DNA of 64,000 bases from Haloarculaceae archaeon (GTDB lineage Archaea; Halobacteriota; Halobacteria; Halobacteriales; Haloarculaceae), in contig SKTU01000011.1 of NCBI GenBank assembly GCA_007122455.1, positions 1 through 64,000 on the forward strand, in the 5' to 3' direction. Below the pieces are notes generated by a model. That model worked only from the letters and a program-made list of their open reading frames with translations, was not told the DNA's origin and did no database searches. This document shows positions 38,360 to 48,999 of this stretch, piece by piece; the first letter of the stretch is position 1, and every line of letters begins with the position of its first letter. Made by a program: the position numbers and the translations under genes.

Positions 38360-39646
38360 TCACTCGATCCATCGGACTGTCTTCTCGGCGACGGCGTCGG
38401 CTTCCTCGAAGTCTCCTCCACCGAGCAGTCCGCGCGCGGCCCGCTTTCCCCACTCGACGGCCGGCTGGGTGAACGTCTCGACGCCCATCAACTCCCCGCA
38501 GAGCACGCAGGCGGCCTCCATCCCGTAGAGCAGTTCGCCGATCCCCTCGGCGTCGAGGCGATCGACCTCGATCCGGACGTTTGGCTGGCCGACCGCCGCA
38601 AGCGACGCCTCCGTCGCCTCGAACTCCGCGTCGAGCAGTTCGCCGAGCGTCTTGCCACCGAGATACGACAGTTCCTCGATGTCGGTGTCGGGGATCGCCA
38701 GGTCGTCCCGCTCGCGTGGGCGGACGAGCGTGACGAGCTTGTCCTTTCGCCCCGCCCGATAGAGCTGCAGTTGGGAGTGTTGATCGGTCGCGCCCAGTGC
38801 CCGCGCCGGCGTCTGTCCGAGTCCGTCCTTCCCCAGGCTCTCGGCCCACAGTTGGGCGAACCACTCGCCGAACGGTTCCAGCGACTCGGCGTAGGGGACG
38901 AAGGCGTTCGTGGTCACGCCGCGATTCTCCAGGGCGTACGCGACCGCACCGTAGGCGTAGGCCGGCGTCTCGAAGAGCGACGGCGACAGCGACGCTCGCC
39001 CGGCAGCGCCGCCGTCGATGACGCCGTCGACGTCGCCGCCGAGCGCCGCTGCGGGGAGCAGACCGACCGGCGACAGCGCGCTGAAGCGCCCCGGAACGCC
39101 GTCAGGAACCGGAAGCGTCGGGAGGTCGTGAGCGTCGGCCAGTTCCCGGAGCGGGCCGCTGTCGCCGGTCGTGACGATCGTTCGCTCGGTCCAATCGACG
39201 CCGGCGGCCGCGAGCGCCTCCCGCACGACGAGGAAGTTCGACAGCGTCTCGGCGGTCGTCCCCGATTTCGAGACGACGTTGACGAGCGTCCGCTCCAGCG
39301 GAAGCCGCTCGAGCAACCGGCGGTTGTATACCGGATCGACGTTGTCCAACGTGTAGTGGCCCTCCAGACCGAGTGCAGCCGTGACGGTGTCGGCGCCGAG
39401 TGCGGAGCCACCGATGCCGACTGTGAGGACGGCGTCGGGATCGAACCTCGCGAGTGCGTCTCGGATCACGGTCGGGTCGGTGTCGGACGGCAGTCCGAGA
39501 CTCGCGTAGCCGAACTCCCGGTTCGCGAGCCCGCTGTCGATCCGCTCGTGGGCCCGCCCGACTCGCTCGTCGAGTCGGTCGAGAACGGCTTCGGAGAGCC
39601 CGTGGCTATCGGCGGTCGCGATCACGTTGCCGATATCGACGTTCAT
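38360..39646 (-). CDS. pgi: Glucose-6-phosphate isomerase
   Basis: LTVGIGGSALGADTV, VVSKSGTTAETLSNFLV, FSALSPVGLLPAA, QHSQLQLYRAGRKDKLV. Confidence 0.92.
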   Translation of the reverse strand: MNVDIGNVIATADSHGLSEAVLDRLDERVGRAHERIDSGLANREFGYASLGLPSDTDPTVIRDALARFDPDAVLTVGIGGSALGADTVTAALGLEGHYTLDNVDPVYNRRLLERLPLERTLVNVVSKSGTTAETLSNFLVVREALAAAGVDWTERTIVTTGDSGPLRELADAHDLPTLPVPDGVPGRFSALSPVGLLPAAALGGDVDGVIDGGAAGRASLSPSLFETPAYAYGAVAYALENRGVTTNAFVPYAESLEPFGEWFAQLWAESLGKDGLGQTPARALGATDQHSQLQLYRAGRKDKLVTLVRPRERDDLAIPDTDIEELSYLGGKTLGELLDAEFEATEASLAAVGQPNVRIEVDRLDAEGIGELLYGMEAACVLCGELMGVETFTQPAVEWGKRAARGLLGGGDFEEADAVAEKTVRWIE

Positions 39647-39728
39647 ACCGTATCGCCGACCGGCGCCGATAAGGTATTGGCGGTCAGCGATCGGGCCGTT
39701 TATTCGATCGCCTCCCGTACGTGCTCCA

Positions 39729-40262
39729 ATGGCTGACGACGGCTACTCGGGCGTCTTCGGTGCCTTTCCCTATGCCTTCCGGCGCAGCGACTCGCGGCTG
39801 TTCCGGTCGTACGTCCTCGTCGGCGGGCTCCTCGCCGCCGCGCTGGCGCTGTTTTTCACGTTCGCCGTCGTCGTCTCGATCGCCTCGACGCTCGGTACCG
39901 GCGAGGGGACGATCACGTTCGTCCGCTCGATCTTCGTCTTCCTCGGCCTCCTCGTCGTCGCGCCGGTCGTCGCCCCCGTGCTGTTCGTGGCCCGACGACA
40001 CCGTCGGACCGGAAGCGACGGTCGCTACGACGCGGGGCTGGCGCTGGCAGGCTACTGCTTCGTCGTCGCGACGTACGCCGGGCTGGTCGCGTCGATGCCC
40101 GCAAGCTTCGAGCTCGACGGTGAACCCGTCACGCGCCCCGAACCGTCCGGGCTGTCGGCTCCCGTCGTCGAGATCCTCTATGGGATTCCGGAGCTGTTGT
40201 CGTGGACGATCCCGTTCGCGGCGGCTATCGGCATCTACGTCGCTCACCGGCGGCTCGGTTGA
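39729..40262 (+). CDS. Haloarchaeal membrane protein, unknown function
   Basis: Four predicted TM helices; acidic ORF MADDGYSGVFGAFPYAFRRSDSRLFRSYVLVGGLLAAALALFF. Confidence 0.7.
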   Translation: MADDGYSGVFGAFPYAFRRSDSRLFRSYVLVGGLLAAALALFFTFAVVVSIASTLGTGEGTITFVRSIFVFLGLLVVAPVVAPVLFVARRHRRTGSDGRYDAGLALAGYCFVVATYAGLVASMPASFELDGEPVTRPEPSGLSAPVVEILYGIPELLSWTIPFAAAIGIYVAHRRLG

Positions 40263-40301
40263 GCGCGAAACGCGGAAAAGGATCGAGCGCGTTCCCGAAC
40301 C

Positions 40302-40766
40302 ATGGACGAAACGGACGGTCGGTTCCTCGTCACGCACGCCGACGACGACTCGGCCGTGCTGAAGGACGTCGATCGCGGACAGGTCCACACGCTCGGCGAG
40401 AACCCCGGCGTCGAATCCGGTGACGTGATCGACGGTACGGTCGCGCCCGAGCCGCCAATGGAGGTCACCTACCGACTGGTCGACGTCGAGCGACGCCGCT
40501 CGGTCGGTATCGAACGGAGTCCGGAGCCGCCGACGACCCAGGAGCGGACGATCGCGACCGAGCAACCGGTCGGCGAGCTCACGCGCGAGGAGCGCGCCGG
40601 CGTGGGCGAGATCCACGTACTCACGGTCCCCGACGGGGAGACCGACGACGCGGTCGACGACGTCGTCGACGACGAGGCGACACTCGTCCGCGCGGCGCGA
40701 CTGGACGTCGACCGCGTCGAAGTGCGGTCGGAACCGGGCGTCGTCAGCGTCCGGTATCTCCCCTGA
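40302..40766 (+). CDS. Conserved haloarchaeal protein (DUF5812-like)
   Basis: MDETDGRFLVTHADDDSAVLKDVDRGQVHTLGENPGVESGDVIDGTVAPEPPMEVTYRLVDVE; upstream of secF. Confidence 0.7.
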   Translation: MDETDGRFLVTHADDDSAVLKDVDRGQVHTLGENPGVESGDVIDGTVAPEPPMEVTYRLVDVERRRSVGIERSPEPPTTQERTIATEQPVGELTREERAGVGEIHVLTVPDGETDDAVDDVVDDEATLVRAARLDVDRVEVRSEPGVVSVRYLP

Positions 40767-40816
40767 CCGATAGTGGGAAGGGAAGGCTTATTCGGCACCG
40801 TTTCACATCGGAACGC

Positions 40817-41674
40817 ATGGACGTTTCGGTACCGACGGTCGACTATGCCGACTACACCAATCGGCAACTGGTCGCGATACCGCTCGGACTGCTGGCGGTG
40901 GCGCTCGGTATTCTCGCGATCGCCACGGTGGTGACCGGCGCTCCGGTCGCGCTCGGAATCGAATTCACCGGGGGGACCGAAATGCAGATCGCTACCGACG
41001 ACTCCCCCGAGGAGATCCGCGCGACGTTCGACGGCGAGGTCCACTCGCTCACCCCGATCGCCGGACAGGCCAACACGTACCAACTGGAGTTTCAGACCGA
41101 CGACGCCGATCCGCTGATCGAGCAAGCCGAGGGGTCAGGCTACGATATCGAGTCGGTCGGCGAACGGTCGGCGAGTTTCGCGGCCGACTCACAGCAGCAG
41201 GCGATAATCGGTCTGGCAGTCGCCTTCGCCGGTATGGCGATCCTCGTCTTTCTCATGTTTCGGACGTTCGTTCCGTCGATCGCCGTCGTCGCCTCGGCGT
41301 TCTCGGACATCATGATCCCGCTCGCGCTGATGCGGCTGTTCGGGATCGAACTGACGCTCGGTACCGTCGCGGCGCTTCTGATGTTGATCGGATACAGCGT
41401 CGACTCGGACCTGCTGTTGAACAACCACATCCTCAGACGTCACGGTGACTTCTACACCTCGACGTTCCGGGCGATGCGAACCGGGGTGACGATGACGGTG
41501 ACGTCGATCGCGGCGATGATCGTGATGACGATCGTCGCCACGCTGCTCGGCGTCCCGCTGCTTCCGGAGGTCGGGATCGTGCTCGTCTTCGGACTCACCG
41601 CCGACCTGATGAACACGTATCTGCTCAACGTGAGCCTGCTTCGCTACTACAAATACGAGGGGATCGCCAAATGA
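40817..41674 (+). CDS. secF: Protein-export membrane protein SecF
   Basis: GIEFTGGTEMQI, AIVAS-type helices, IGYSVDSDLLLNNHILRRHGD; ATGA-type overlap with secD. Confidence 0.93.
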   Translation: MDVSVPTVDYADYTNRQLVAIPLGLLAVALGILAIATVVTGAPVALGIEFTGGTEMQIATDDSPEEIRATFDGEVHSLTPIAGQANTYQLEFQTDDADPLIEQAEGSGYDIESVGERSASFAADSQQQAIIGLAVAFAGMAILVFLMFRTFVPSIAVVASAFSDIMIPLALMRLFGIELTLGTVAALLMLIGYSVDSDLLLNNHILRRHGDFYTSTFRAMRTGVTMTVTSIAAMIVMTIVATLLGVPLLPEVGIVLVFGLTADLMNTYLLNVSLLRYYKYEGIAK

Positions 41675-43254
41675 GATCACCACAGTTCAAGAAACACTGG
41701 CGCGTCTGGCTGCTCGTCCTCTTCGTCGCGCTGAGTACGTTCGCGCTGTTCGCGCCGGCCGGCGGCGACGACGCCGAAGCCGTCGAGACCGAGGAACCGA
41801 CCGCCTCACAGTTCACGAACCTCAAGTTCGGGCTCGAACTCTCCGGTGGGACGCAAGTGCGGGCACCGCTCGTCGGGATGACCGCGACCGGTCTCGAGAT
41901 GGAACCGGACGACGAGAGCCAGGTCGAAAGCGCCGTCCGGGAGCAACTCGATCTCGGCGCTGGCGACATCCGCGTCGACGCCCGAGAAGGTATCGTCGAG
42001 GTGTACGTCGACGAGCACGTCGGTGACGTGACCCGCGAGGAGTTCGCCGAGGCGCTCGGTGCCGCCGGGCTCGACGCGACGACCGGCGACGTCCGGATGG
42101 GCGTCACCGAGCAGACCCGGGACGGAACTGAGGACGGACTCAACGAGCGGATCAATCAGGGCGGACTCACCGGCGGCAGTGCGACGCAGGTGGCCGGGCC
42201 GGGCCAACATTTCATCGTCGTCGAAGTGCCCGGCGCCGACCGTTCGGAGGTCATCGAACTGATCGGCGAGCGCGGTCTCGTCGAGATCGTCGCGCTCTAT
42301 CCCAACGAGGACGGCGAGTACGAGAGTCGCTCGCTCGTCGACCAGAACGACTTCACGACCGGATCGGCCCAGCAGGAGGGCGGGGAGACGTGGGTGCCGA
42401 TCACGCTCGGCGAGCAGGCCGGCACCGACTTCGCGGCCGCGATGCGGGAACTCGGCTTCGCTCAGGACGGCGGGACGACCTGCACGTACGACGACGAGCT
42501 CTCCCTCGAGGAGAACATGGAGGAGGATCCCGGCCGATGTCTCATGACCGTCCTCGACGGGGAGGTCATCTTCGCGGCGGGCGTCTCCTCCGGGCTGGCG
42601 AGCTCCTTCGACGACGGCTCCTTCGAGAACGATCCCAGCTACCGGACGCTGACGAGCGACTTCGAGGAGGCCCGTCAGCTCGAGATCAACATCCGTGCTG
42701 GCGCGCTCCCGACGACGCTGGACATCGACAACCGCGGGACGACGTTCTTCCTGCTGCCGAGCCTCGCAGAGCGGTTCAAGCCGCTGTCGCTTCTCACCGG
42801 CGCCGCGGCGGTCGGCGCCGTCGCGATGATGGTGTTCCTCCGCTATCGGAAACCCGAGGTCGCCGCGCCGATGCTCGTCACCGCCGCCGCGGAGGTGTAC
42901 ATCCTGCTCGGCTTCGCCGCCGCCGTCGGGTTACCGCTCGATCTCTCACACATCGCCGGCTTCATCGCGGTGATCGGTACGGGGGTCGACGACCTCGTGA
43001 TAATCGCCGACGAGATCATGCAACAGGGTGAAGTCAGGACCTCGAGGGTGTTCGAGTCGCGGTTCCGCAAGGCGTTCTGGGTGATCGGTGCAGCGGCCGC
43101 GACGACGATCATCGCCATGTCGCCGCTCGCCGTGCTGTCGCTCGGTGATCTCCGCGGGTTCGCCATCGTCACCATCGTCGGCGTGCTGATCGGCGTTCTG
43201 GTCACGCGGCCGGCGTACGGGGACATCCTCCGAATCCTCGTGTTGGACGACTGA
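41671..43254 (+). CDS. secD: Protein-export membrane protein SecD
   Basis: LKFGLELSGGTQVRAPLVG, IAVIGTGVDDLVIIADEIM. Confidence 0.93.
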   Translation: MRSPQFKKHWRVWLLVLFVALSTFALFAPAGGDDAEAVETEEPTASQFTNLKFGLELSGGTQVRAPLVGMTATGLEMEPDDESQVESAVREQLDLGAGDIRVDAREGIVEVYVDEHVGDVTREEFAEALGAAGLDATTGDVRMGVTEQTRDGTEDGLNERINQGGLTGGSATQVAGPGQHFIVVEVPGADRSEVIELIGERGLVEIVALYPNEDGEYESRSLVDQNDFTTGSAQQEGGETWVPITLGEQAGTDFAAAMRELGFAQDGGTTCTYDDELSLEENMEEDPGRCLMTVLDGEVIFAAGVSSGLASSFDDGSFENDPSYRTLTSDFEEARQLEINIRAGALPTTLDIDNRGTTFFLLPSLAERFKPLSLLTGAAAVGAVAMMVFLRYRKPEVAAPMLVTAAAEVYILLGFAAAVGLPLDLSHIAGFIAVIGTGVDDLVIIADEIMQQGEVRTSRVFESRFRKAFWVIGAAAATTIIAMSPLAVLSLGDLRGFAIVTIVGVLIGVLVTRPAYGDILRILVLDD

Positions 43255-43301
43255 CCGTCCCGGCTTCGAAGCGTTTTCCCCCACCCAAACGAAGGGGAGG
43301 T

Positions 43302-44915
43302 ATGACCTTCCGTGACGGGACGCTCGTCGACTGGCATCCGTGGGGCGAGGAGGCCTTCTCGCTCGCCGATCGGACCGCTCGCCCCGTACTCTGTTCGCTC
43401 ACCGCACCGTGGTGTGAGTGGTGTGAGACGATGGACGAGGAGACGTACTCCGATCCGAAGATCGCTGCGAACGTCGGCGAGAGCTTCGTTCCCGTTCGGG
43501 TCGACGTCGACCGACAGCCCCGGGTTCGAGAGCGGTACAACATGGGCGGATTCCCGACGACCGTCTTCCTCACTCCCGCCGGGGAGGTGCTCTCCGGAGC
43601 GACGTACATGGGTCGGGAGGGAATGCGACAGGTACTCGACAGCGTCCGTCGATCCTGGGACGCGAAGGGGGCCTCGGCCGGGCGCGTTCCGCGAGCGCTC
43701 GGAGGGGAGGCTCCCCCCGGCGGCGAGGTGACGGCCGACATCGAGGCACACATGGTCGAGCAGGTCGCCGCCGCGTTCGACGAGGAGTTCGGCGGCTGGG
43801 GCAACGGGGCGAAGTTCCCGCTGACGGACACCGTCGCCTTCGCGCTGAAGCGGGACCGCGACCGGGCGACGCGGACGCTCGAGGCGATTCGGACGCACCT
43901 GCTGGACACCTACGACGGCGGCTTCTATCGGTACACCGAGACGAGACGCTGGGGCGAACCTCACCGGGAGAAGCTGACCGACGAGAACGCCGCCGTGGTA
44001 TCGGCGTTCACCAGCGGCTACCTCTACACCGGTGAGGAGGCCTACCGCGGCGCAGCCGAGCGGGGGATCGACTATCTGACGACGACGCTGTGGACCGGCG
44101 AGGCCTTCGCCGGCAGTCAGGCGGCGAGCGACTACTACCTCCTCGAGCCGACCGAGCGGGAGGAGACCGAACCGCCGCACGTCGACGAGACGGTGTTCGC
44201 CGACCGGAACGGGATCGCCGCGGCGGCGCTGCTCCGGTTCGCCGCCGTCACCGACCACGACGGTGCGGCCCGGTACGCCGAACGCGCGCTCGAACACGTC
44301 CTCGACGAACTCGTCGAAGACGGCCGAATCGCCCACTACGACGGCGGCGAGACGGGGTTGCTCGTCGACCACGCCCGCCTGCTATCCGGGCTCACTGCTG
44401 CGGCGCAGCTGCTCGGTCCCGACGAGTGGCTCGCCCCGGCGCGAGCCATTGCCGACGACGCGATCGATCGGTTGCAGGCCGCCGACGGTGCGTTTCTCGA
44501 CGGAGATCCGGCCGGAGCCGGGCTGCTCGATCGGCCACTCCGGCCGCTGGAGGCCAACGCCGTCATCGCCAACGGGTTGCTCGACCTGTGGGCACTCACC
44601 GGTACGGAGCGGTATCGATCGGCTGCCGGCGACGCGATCGGCGCCTTCGCCGGCGCCTACGACCGGATGGGCGTCGAAGCCGCCGAGTACGCGACGGCCT
44701 GCGCTCGCTACCACTACGATCCGCTCGTCATCAGAACGCCGCCAGCCGGCGAGGAGCTCCATCGGGCGGCGCTGCGGATCGCCGACCACGAGAAGGTCGT
44801 CGTCCCCGAGGAGCGTTCGGACGCGGTCGCGGTTCGATCCGGCGTCGAAACCGAGCCGGCGACGACGCCGGATGCGTTGCTTGAGCGGGTGGTCGAGGAG
44901 CCGCAGTTCGACTGA
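43302..44915 (+). CDS. Thioredoxin domain-containing protein, YyaL/SSP411-like
   Basis: LCSLTAPWCEWCETMDEETYSD...VRVDVDRQPRVRERYNMGGFPTTVFLTPAG...GGFYRYTETRRW. Confidence 0.88.
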   Translation: MTFRDGTLVDWHPWGEEAFSLADRTARPVLCSLTAPWCEWCETMDEETYSDPKIAANVGESFVPVRVDVDRQPRVRERYNMGGFPTTVFLTPAGEVLSGATYMGREGMRQVLDSVRRSWDAKGASAGRVPRALGGEAPPGGEVTADIEAHMVEQVAAAFDEEFGGWGNGAKFPLTDTVAFALKRDRDRATRTLEAIRTHLLDTYDGGFYRYTETRRWGEPHREKLTDENAAVVSAFTSGYLYTGEEAYRGAAERGIDYLTTTLWTGEAFAGSQAASDYYLLEPTEREETEPPHVDETVFADRNGIAAAALLRFAAVTDHDGAARYAERALEHVLDELVEDGRIAHYDGGETGLLVDHARLLSGLTAAAQLLGPDEWLAPARAIADDAIDRLQAADGAFLDGDPAGAGLLDRPLRPLEANAVIANGLLDLWALTGTERYRSAAGDAIGAFAGAYDRMGVEAAEYATACARYHYDPLVIRTPPAGEELHRAALRIADHEKVVVPEERSDAVAVRSGVETEPATTPDALLERVVEEPQFD

Positions 44916-44961
44916 GCGCGCCGTCCGGACGTTTATAAACGTTCGTGCTGTTTGTCGAGTA

Positions 44962-45768
44962 ATGGCGACGCTTCGAGATCTCGGCCTCTCCGAGTACGAG
45001 GCGCGGGCCTATCGGTCGCTGCTCGAGCACAGCCCGACAACGGCCAAGGAGTTGTCGCGAACGAGCGACGTCCCGATGGGACGGATCTACGACGTACTCA
45101 ACAGCCTGGAGCAGAACGGACTCGCCCGCTCGCAGTCGGCCTCGCGGCCGAAGAAGTACGTCGCCGTCGAGCCGGACGCGGCGCTCGATCGACTGCTCGC
45201 GGACCGTCGGCAGGAACTGGCCGAGAAAGCCGACCAGTACGAGGCGATCGTCGAAGAGCTCTCCGGGGAGCTCCAGTCGCCACCCCCCGTCGACGAGACG
45301 TTCTGGACCGCCGCCGTCGGGCCGACCGAGGCGGTCGAGCTGCTCGTCGAGCGGATTGCCGCAGCCGATCGCTCCATCGTGATGGTGCTGTCGACCTACA
45401 CCGAGCAGTTCTTCGACGTCGAGGACGCCAGCCCGCTCATCCTCGACGAACTGGCCGCGGCGCTAGATCGTGGCGTCGAGATCCGCCTCCTCATGCTGTC
45501 TGATCTCGTGGTCAAGTTCCCCGAGACGGTCGGCGAGCGCTACCGCACTTCCCTCGCCGAACACGAGCGCTTCGCCGTCCGTACGGGCGAAGACGTCTCC
45601 AGCACGTTCGCGCTGGTCGACGAGGGGGAGGTCGCGATCGAGGTGCCGCACCCGCTCCAGCGTCAGGAGGCGTTCGCGATGATCGATCTCAAGGACCAGG
45701 AGTTCGCCGACGAGGTTCGCGCGGAGTTCGAGCCGCGCTGGCGTGCGGCGTCGGAGTTTTCGCTGTGA
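44962..45768 (+). CDS. TrmB family transcriptional regulator
   Basis: LRDLGLSEYEARAYRSLLEHSPTTAKELSRTSDVPMGRIYDVLNSLEQNGL HTH plus C-terminal regulatory domain. Confidence 0.92.
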   Translation: MATLRDLGLSEYEARAYRSLLEHSPTTAKELSRTSDVPMGRIYDVLNSLEQNGLARSQSASRPKKYVAVEPDAALDRLLADRRQELAEKADQYEAIVEELSGELQSPPPVDETFWTAAVGPTEAVELLVERIAAADRSIVMVLSTYTEQFFDVEDASPLILDELAAALDRGVEIRLLMLSDLVVKFPETVGERYRTSLAEHERFAVRTGEDVSSTFALVDEGEVAIEVPHPLQRQEAFAMIDLKDQEFADEVRAEFEPRWRAASEFSL

Positions 45769-45799
45769 GATCGGCTCCCCGCAGCGATACCGGTGGCGG

Positions 45800-46735
45800 T
45801 TAGCTCGCGTCGCCGCGTATCTCCTCGCGTAGCTGCGCGAACTCCGCGACGCGCTCGGCGTGAGCGTTGTGCTGGTGGATCGACTCGTCGTTCGACTGTT
45901 CGATGTAGACGACGGCGTCGTCCGGGAGATCCGGGTAGCGTTCGACGATCCCCTCCGCCATCGCCCGAACGCAGTCCTCGACGAACTTCGCGTCGCTGTG
46001 GGACTGATACGTCATGTGGTCCTCGTCCGGTCGCTTTGCGAGGTTGTAGATCCGCGCGCTCATCGAGTCGCGCGCGATCCGGATCAGTTCGTTGAGATCG
46101 ACCTCCGGGGACCCGTCCGTCTCGACTGTCAGCGTCGCGTGGCCCCGCTGGGAGTGGCCCGGCTGAGGTACCTCCTCGAGGAACGCATCGATAGTCTCCC
46201 GGTCGACGTCGAGCCCGTCGAGAACGTCGCGAGCGCGCGACTCGGACATTCCCTGTGAGCAGGGACAGACGGTCATCCCGACGACGTGACAGCCGATCTC
46301 CTCGCGGGTTCCGTTCTCCGTCGCGGTCGCCGAGGCGACGATGTCCGCGGTCGCCTGCGTCGGACGGTCGCTGGCGGGCGTCCGCTCGCGGATGACGTAT
46401 TCGGCTTCCATGCGAACCTCCGCACGGCTGGTGTACTCGTGCTTTTCGAGGAGTCGCTCGGCGACGTCGCCGCAGACGTCCTCGACGCGGAGGGCGGGTT
46501 CGGAAACGGCGTCTTCGAGCATCTCGTCGACGACCTCCATGTTCCGGCTCATGTCGGCGCCCTTCCGCCAGCTCGGCAGATCGACGAACACCTCGAAGTT
46601 CGCCATGAGGACGATCGGGCGGTCGTCGTCGCGATGGAGTTTGAGGAGCTTCTCGACGCCGGTGACGCCGACCCGGTTGAGGCCGACGCTCACGTCGGGA
46701 CTCGACGCCTGTACGTCCGGCAGCTGCTGACTCAT
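45800..46735 (-). CDS. mptA: GTP cyclohydrolase MptA (type IV/FolE2-like)
   Basis: [18 protein letters not shown]...[27 protein letters not shown]...[13 protein letters not shown]. Confidence 0.93.
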   Translation of the reverse strand: MSQQLPDVQASSPDVSVGLNRVGVTGVEKLLKLHRDDDRPIVLMANFEVFVDLPSWRKGADMSRNMEVVDEMLEDAVSEPALRVEDVCGDVAERLLEKHEYTSRAEVRMEAEYVIRERTPASDRPTQATADIVASATATENGTREEIGCHVVGMTVCPCSQGMSESRARDVLDGLDVDRETIDAFLEEVPQPGHSQRGHATLTVETDGSPEVDLNELIRIARDSMSARIYNLAKRPDEDHMTYQSHSDAKFVEDCVRAMAEGIVERYPDLPDDAVVYIEQSNDESIHQHNAHAERVAEFAQLREEIRGDAS

Positions 46736-46785
46736 TGCGTATATAAACGATCGCACCGGCGTTAGGACTTTCGAAAGGGGAACCG

Positions 46786-47598
46786 CTAGGCCAGCTTCCC
46801 CAGTGCCGCGAAAAATTCCAGCGGCGGCCCGGCGATCCGGACGACGTCGTCGGCCGTTTCGATTCGAACCGTCGCCGGCGGGGTCACCTCCTGTCGCGTT
46901 CTGCCGTCGGCGACGACGTACGCACGGTCGGCCGCTTCGACTCGAACCGTGATCTCCGCGTCCAGCGGAACCGAAAGCGAGGGCATCGGGCCCTCCGAGC
47001 ACATCTCCGTGAGGAGGAGCGACTGGACGTCGGGGTGGACCAGCGGACCCCCCTCGCTGAGGTTGTACGCAGTCGACCCTGTCGGCGTCGCGACGAGCAA
47101 CCCGTCGGCGTGCGTTCCCGAGTAGAGCTCCCCGTCGATGCGCGCTTCGACCCCGACACCTCCGCCGCGACCGCGCTGTGGTCCGAGAACCGTGATCTCG
47201 TTGACCGCCGCCGGCAGCATCCATCCGTCGCCGGACGCGCGCACCTGCGGGAGCTCCTGACAGCTCACGTTCCCGGCCCGGAACTGATCGACTACCCTCT
47301 GGGTCTCCTCGATCGCGTCCTCGGGCGCGACGGCGTTGAGGAAGCCGACCTCGCCGAGGTTGATTCCCATGATGGGGGTCGGCGACACCTCGCGGGCGGC
47401 GAAGAGGAACGTCCCGTCGCCGCCGATCGAGACGACGAGATCACAGTCACCGAGTTCGTCGACGGGGCGACCACGCCGACCGATCGAACTCGCGGTCGCG
47501 GCGTCGACCGAGACCGTACAGTCGACGCCGCGTCGAATCTCGGCGGCGATCTCGGCGGCGTGGGGGTTATCCTGCTGGGCGACGATCCCGACGTGCAT
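46786..47598 (-). CDS. nadK: NAD kinase
   Basis: [17 protein letters not shown] (GGDGT), [33 protein letters not shown]. Confidence 0.95.
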   Translation of the reverse strand: MHVGIVAQQDNPHAAEIAAEIRRGVDCTVSVDAATASSIGRRGRPVDELGDCDLVVSIGGDGTFLFAAREVSPTPIMGINLGEVGFLNAVAPEDAIEETQRVVDQFRAGNVSCQELPQVRASGDGWMLPAAVNEITVLGPQRGRGGGVGVEARIDGELYSGTHADGLLVATPTGSTAYNLSEGGPLVHPDVQSLLLTEMCSEGPMPSLSVPLDAEITVRVEAADRAYVVADGRTRQEVTPPATVRIETADDVVRIAGPPLEFFAALGKLA

Positions 47599-47633
47599 CG
47601 GCGGTGGTTCGCCGCCGGGTGACTAAAGCCCTG

Positions 47634-48236
47634 TCACCGCCGGCTCGTTCGCACCCGCCCGTCCTCTACGACGAGGCGAACGCCCGCACGGCGAAGCCAC
47701 GTCGCCGATCGACCGTCGGCGTGTAACAGCACCTCCGCGAGATCGGACGGTTCGTCCACGTCGACCGCGAGGCGGAACGAATCGACCGTCTCGACTTCGG
47801 CACCGATTTCGGCGGCGATCTCGCGGTGATCCCGAAACGACGCGCCGTGGTAGTCGACGTAGAACTCCGGATGGTGGACGACGAGGGCGTTCGTACCGCC
47901 GCCGAGTCCGGGTGCGATCGCCACGTCCGAATCGGTGCCGAAGAGTGCTCTCAGTGCCGCCGGTGTCGCGAGCGCCAGATCGGCCATCACGACCGCGACC
48001 GGCGGTTCGAGCCGAGCGTTGACCGCGTCGGACAGCGGACGGTCGTCGACGACCGTTCGCGCCGGCAGTTCGATCGGGGCCGTCGCCACGACTGTCGGCT
48101 CGCCGCCGGCGTTTCGGACTGCGTCGAGGACATCCGCGAGCATCTCGCGAGAAAGGGCCGCCCGTTCGTCCTCGTCGAAGACGTCCGCGAGCCTCGTTTT
48201 CGGTTCGCGAGCCGCGAACGGCACGAGGACGTCCAT
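47634..48236 (-). CDS. cofC: 2-phospho-L-lactate guanylyltransferase
   Basis: MDVLVPFAAREPKTRLADVFDEDERAALSREMLADVLDAV...VAVVMADLALATPAALRAL. Confidence 0.9.
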   Translation of the reverse strand: MDVLVPFAAREPKTRLADVFDEDERAALSREMLADVLDAVRNAGGEPTVVATAPIELPARTVVDDRPLSDAVNARLEPPVAVVMADLALATPAALRALFGTDSDVAIAPGLGGGTNALVVHHPEFYVDYHGASFRDHREIAAEIGAEVETVDSFRLAVDVDEPSDLAEVLLHADGRSATWLRRAGVRLVVEDGRVRTSRR

Positions 48237-48237
48237 C

Positions 48238-48999
48238 TTACCGGAGTCTGCTCGGACCCTGCTGGCGCTTCTTGTAGAGGTAGCCGAGCCCGACGATCAC
48301 GAGCAGTGCTGCGACGCCGATCGCGGCGTAGGTGAGGAGCGTCTGCGTTCGTTCGGTTCCCGTCGCCTCGTCCTCGGCGCGCTCGGCGAGGCTGATCGCG
48401 TTCTCGAAGTTCCCGGCGTCGTACGCCGAAATGGCGCTCTCGAGCGTGCTCCGTGCCTCGTCGTCGTCAGCTCGATCGACGGCGCCGTTGGCCTGGTCGA
48501 TCCGTTCGCGGGCCTCTTTGCTATCAGCCGTGTAATGGTGGACCTGGTACTCGTCGATGTTCCCCTCGGTTCCGCCGTCACGGACGAGATCGAAGTTCGC
48601 GTACCGGAACGTCTCCACCGGTTCGTAGCTAAACGCCTCGATCTCCGGGGCCGTTCCGGTCACCCGAACGTGAACTTCCTGGGTGCTCTCGTCGATGTCG
48701 ATCTGTTCGGTGAACTCCCCGCCGTCGTAGGTGTTCTGTTCGACCTGGTTGCCGGCCTGGTCGTACTTCTGGACGGTCCACGTGACGTTCGTCATGTTCG
48801 TCTCACCGCGGAGCGTCCACGATTCGAACTCGTCGTAGAGGTTCGTCAGCTCGAAGGTCGCCTCCGTCTCGGCACCGGCTTCGACCTCCTCGGGGACGTC
48901 GTCGGACGCGCTGTCGACGGCCGCGGCCGGTGCGGCGATCAGCGAGACGGCGAGCAACCCGACGAACGCGAACGCCAGCAGCTTACTCCTCATCGTCAC
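48238..48999 (-). CDS. Secreted/membrane-anchored protein with signal peptide and C-terminal TM helix
   Basis: Signal peptide LLAFAFVGLLAVSLIAAPAAAVDSA, extracytoplasmic domain, C-terminal YAAIGVAALLVIVGLGYLYKKRQQ. Confidence 0.75.
   Translation of the reverse strand: MTMRSKLLAFAFVGLLAVSLIAAPAAAVDSASDDVPEEVEAGAETEATFELTNLYDEFESWTLRGETNMTNVTWTVQKYDQAGNQVEQNTYDGGEFTEQIDIDESTQEVHVRVTGTAPEIEAFSYEPVETFRYANFDLVRDGGTEGNIDEYQVHHYTADSKEARERIDQANGAVDRADDDEARSTLESAISAYDAGNFENAISLAERAEDEATGTERTQTLLTYAAIGVAALLVIVGLGYLYKKRQQGPSRLR

Noticed and set aside
42843-44372. 509-aa minus-strand ORF
   Set aside because: Antisense to secD and the thioredoxin-domain gene; no recognisable domain.
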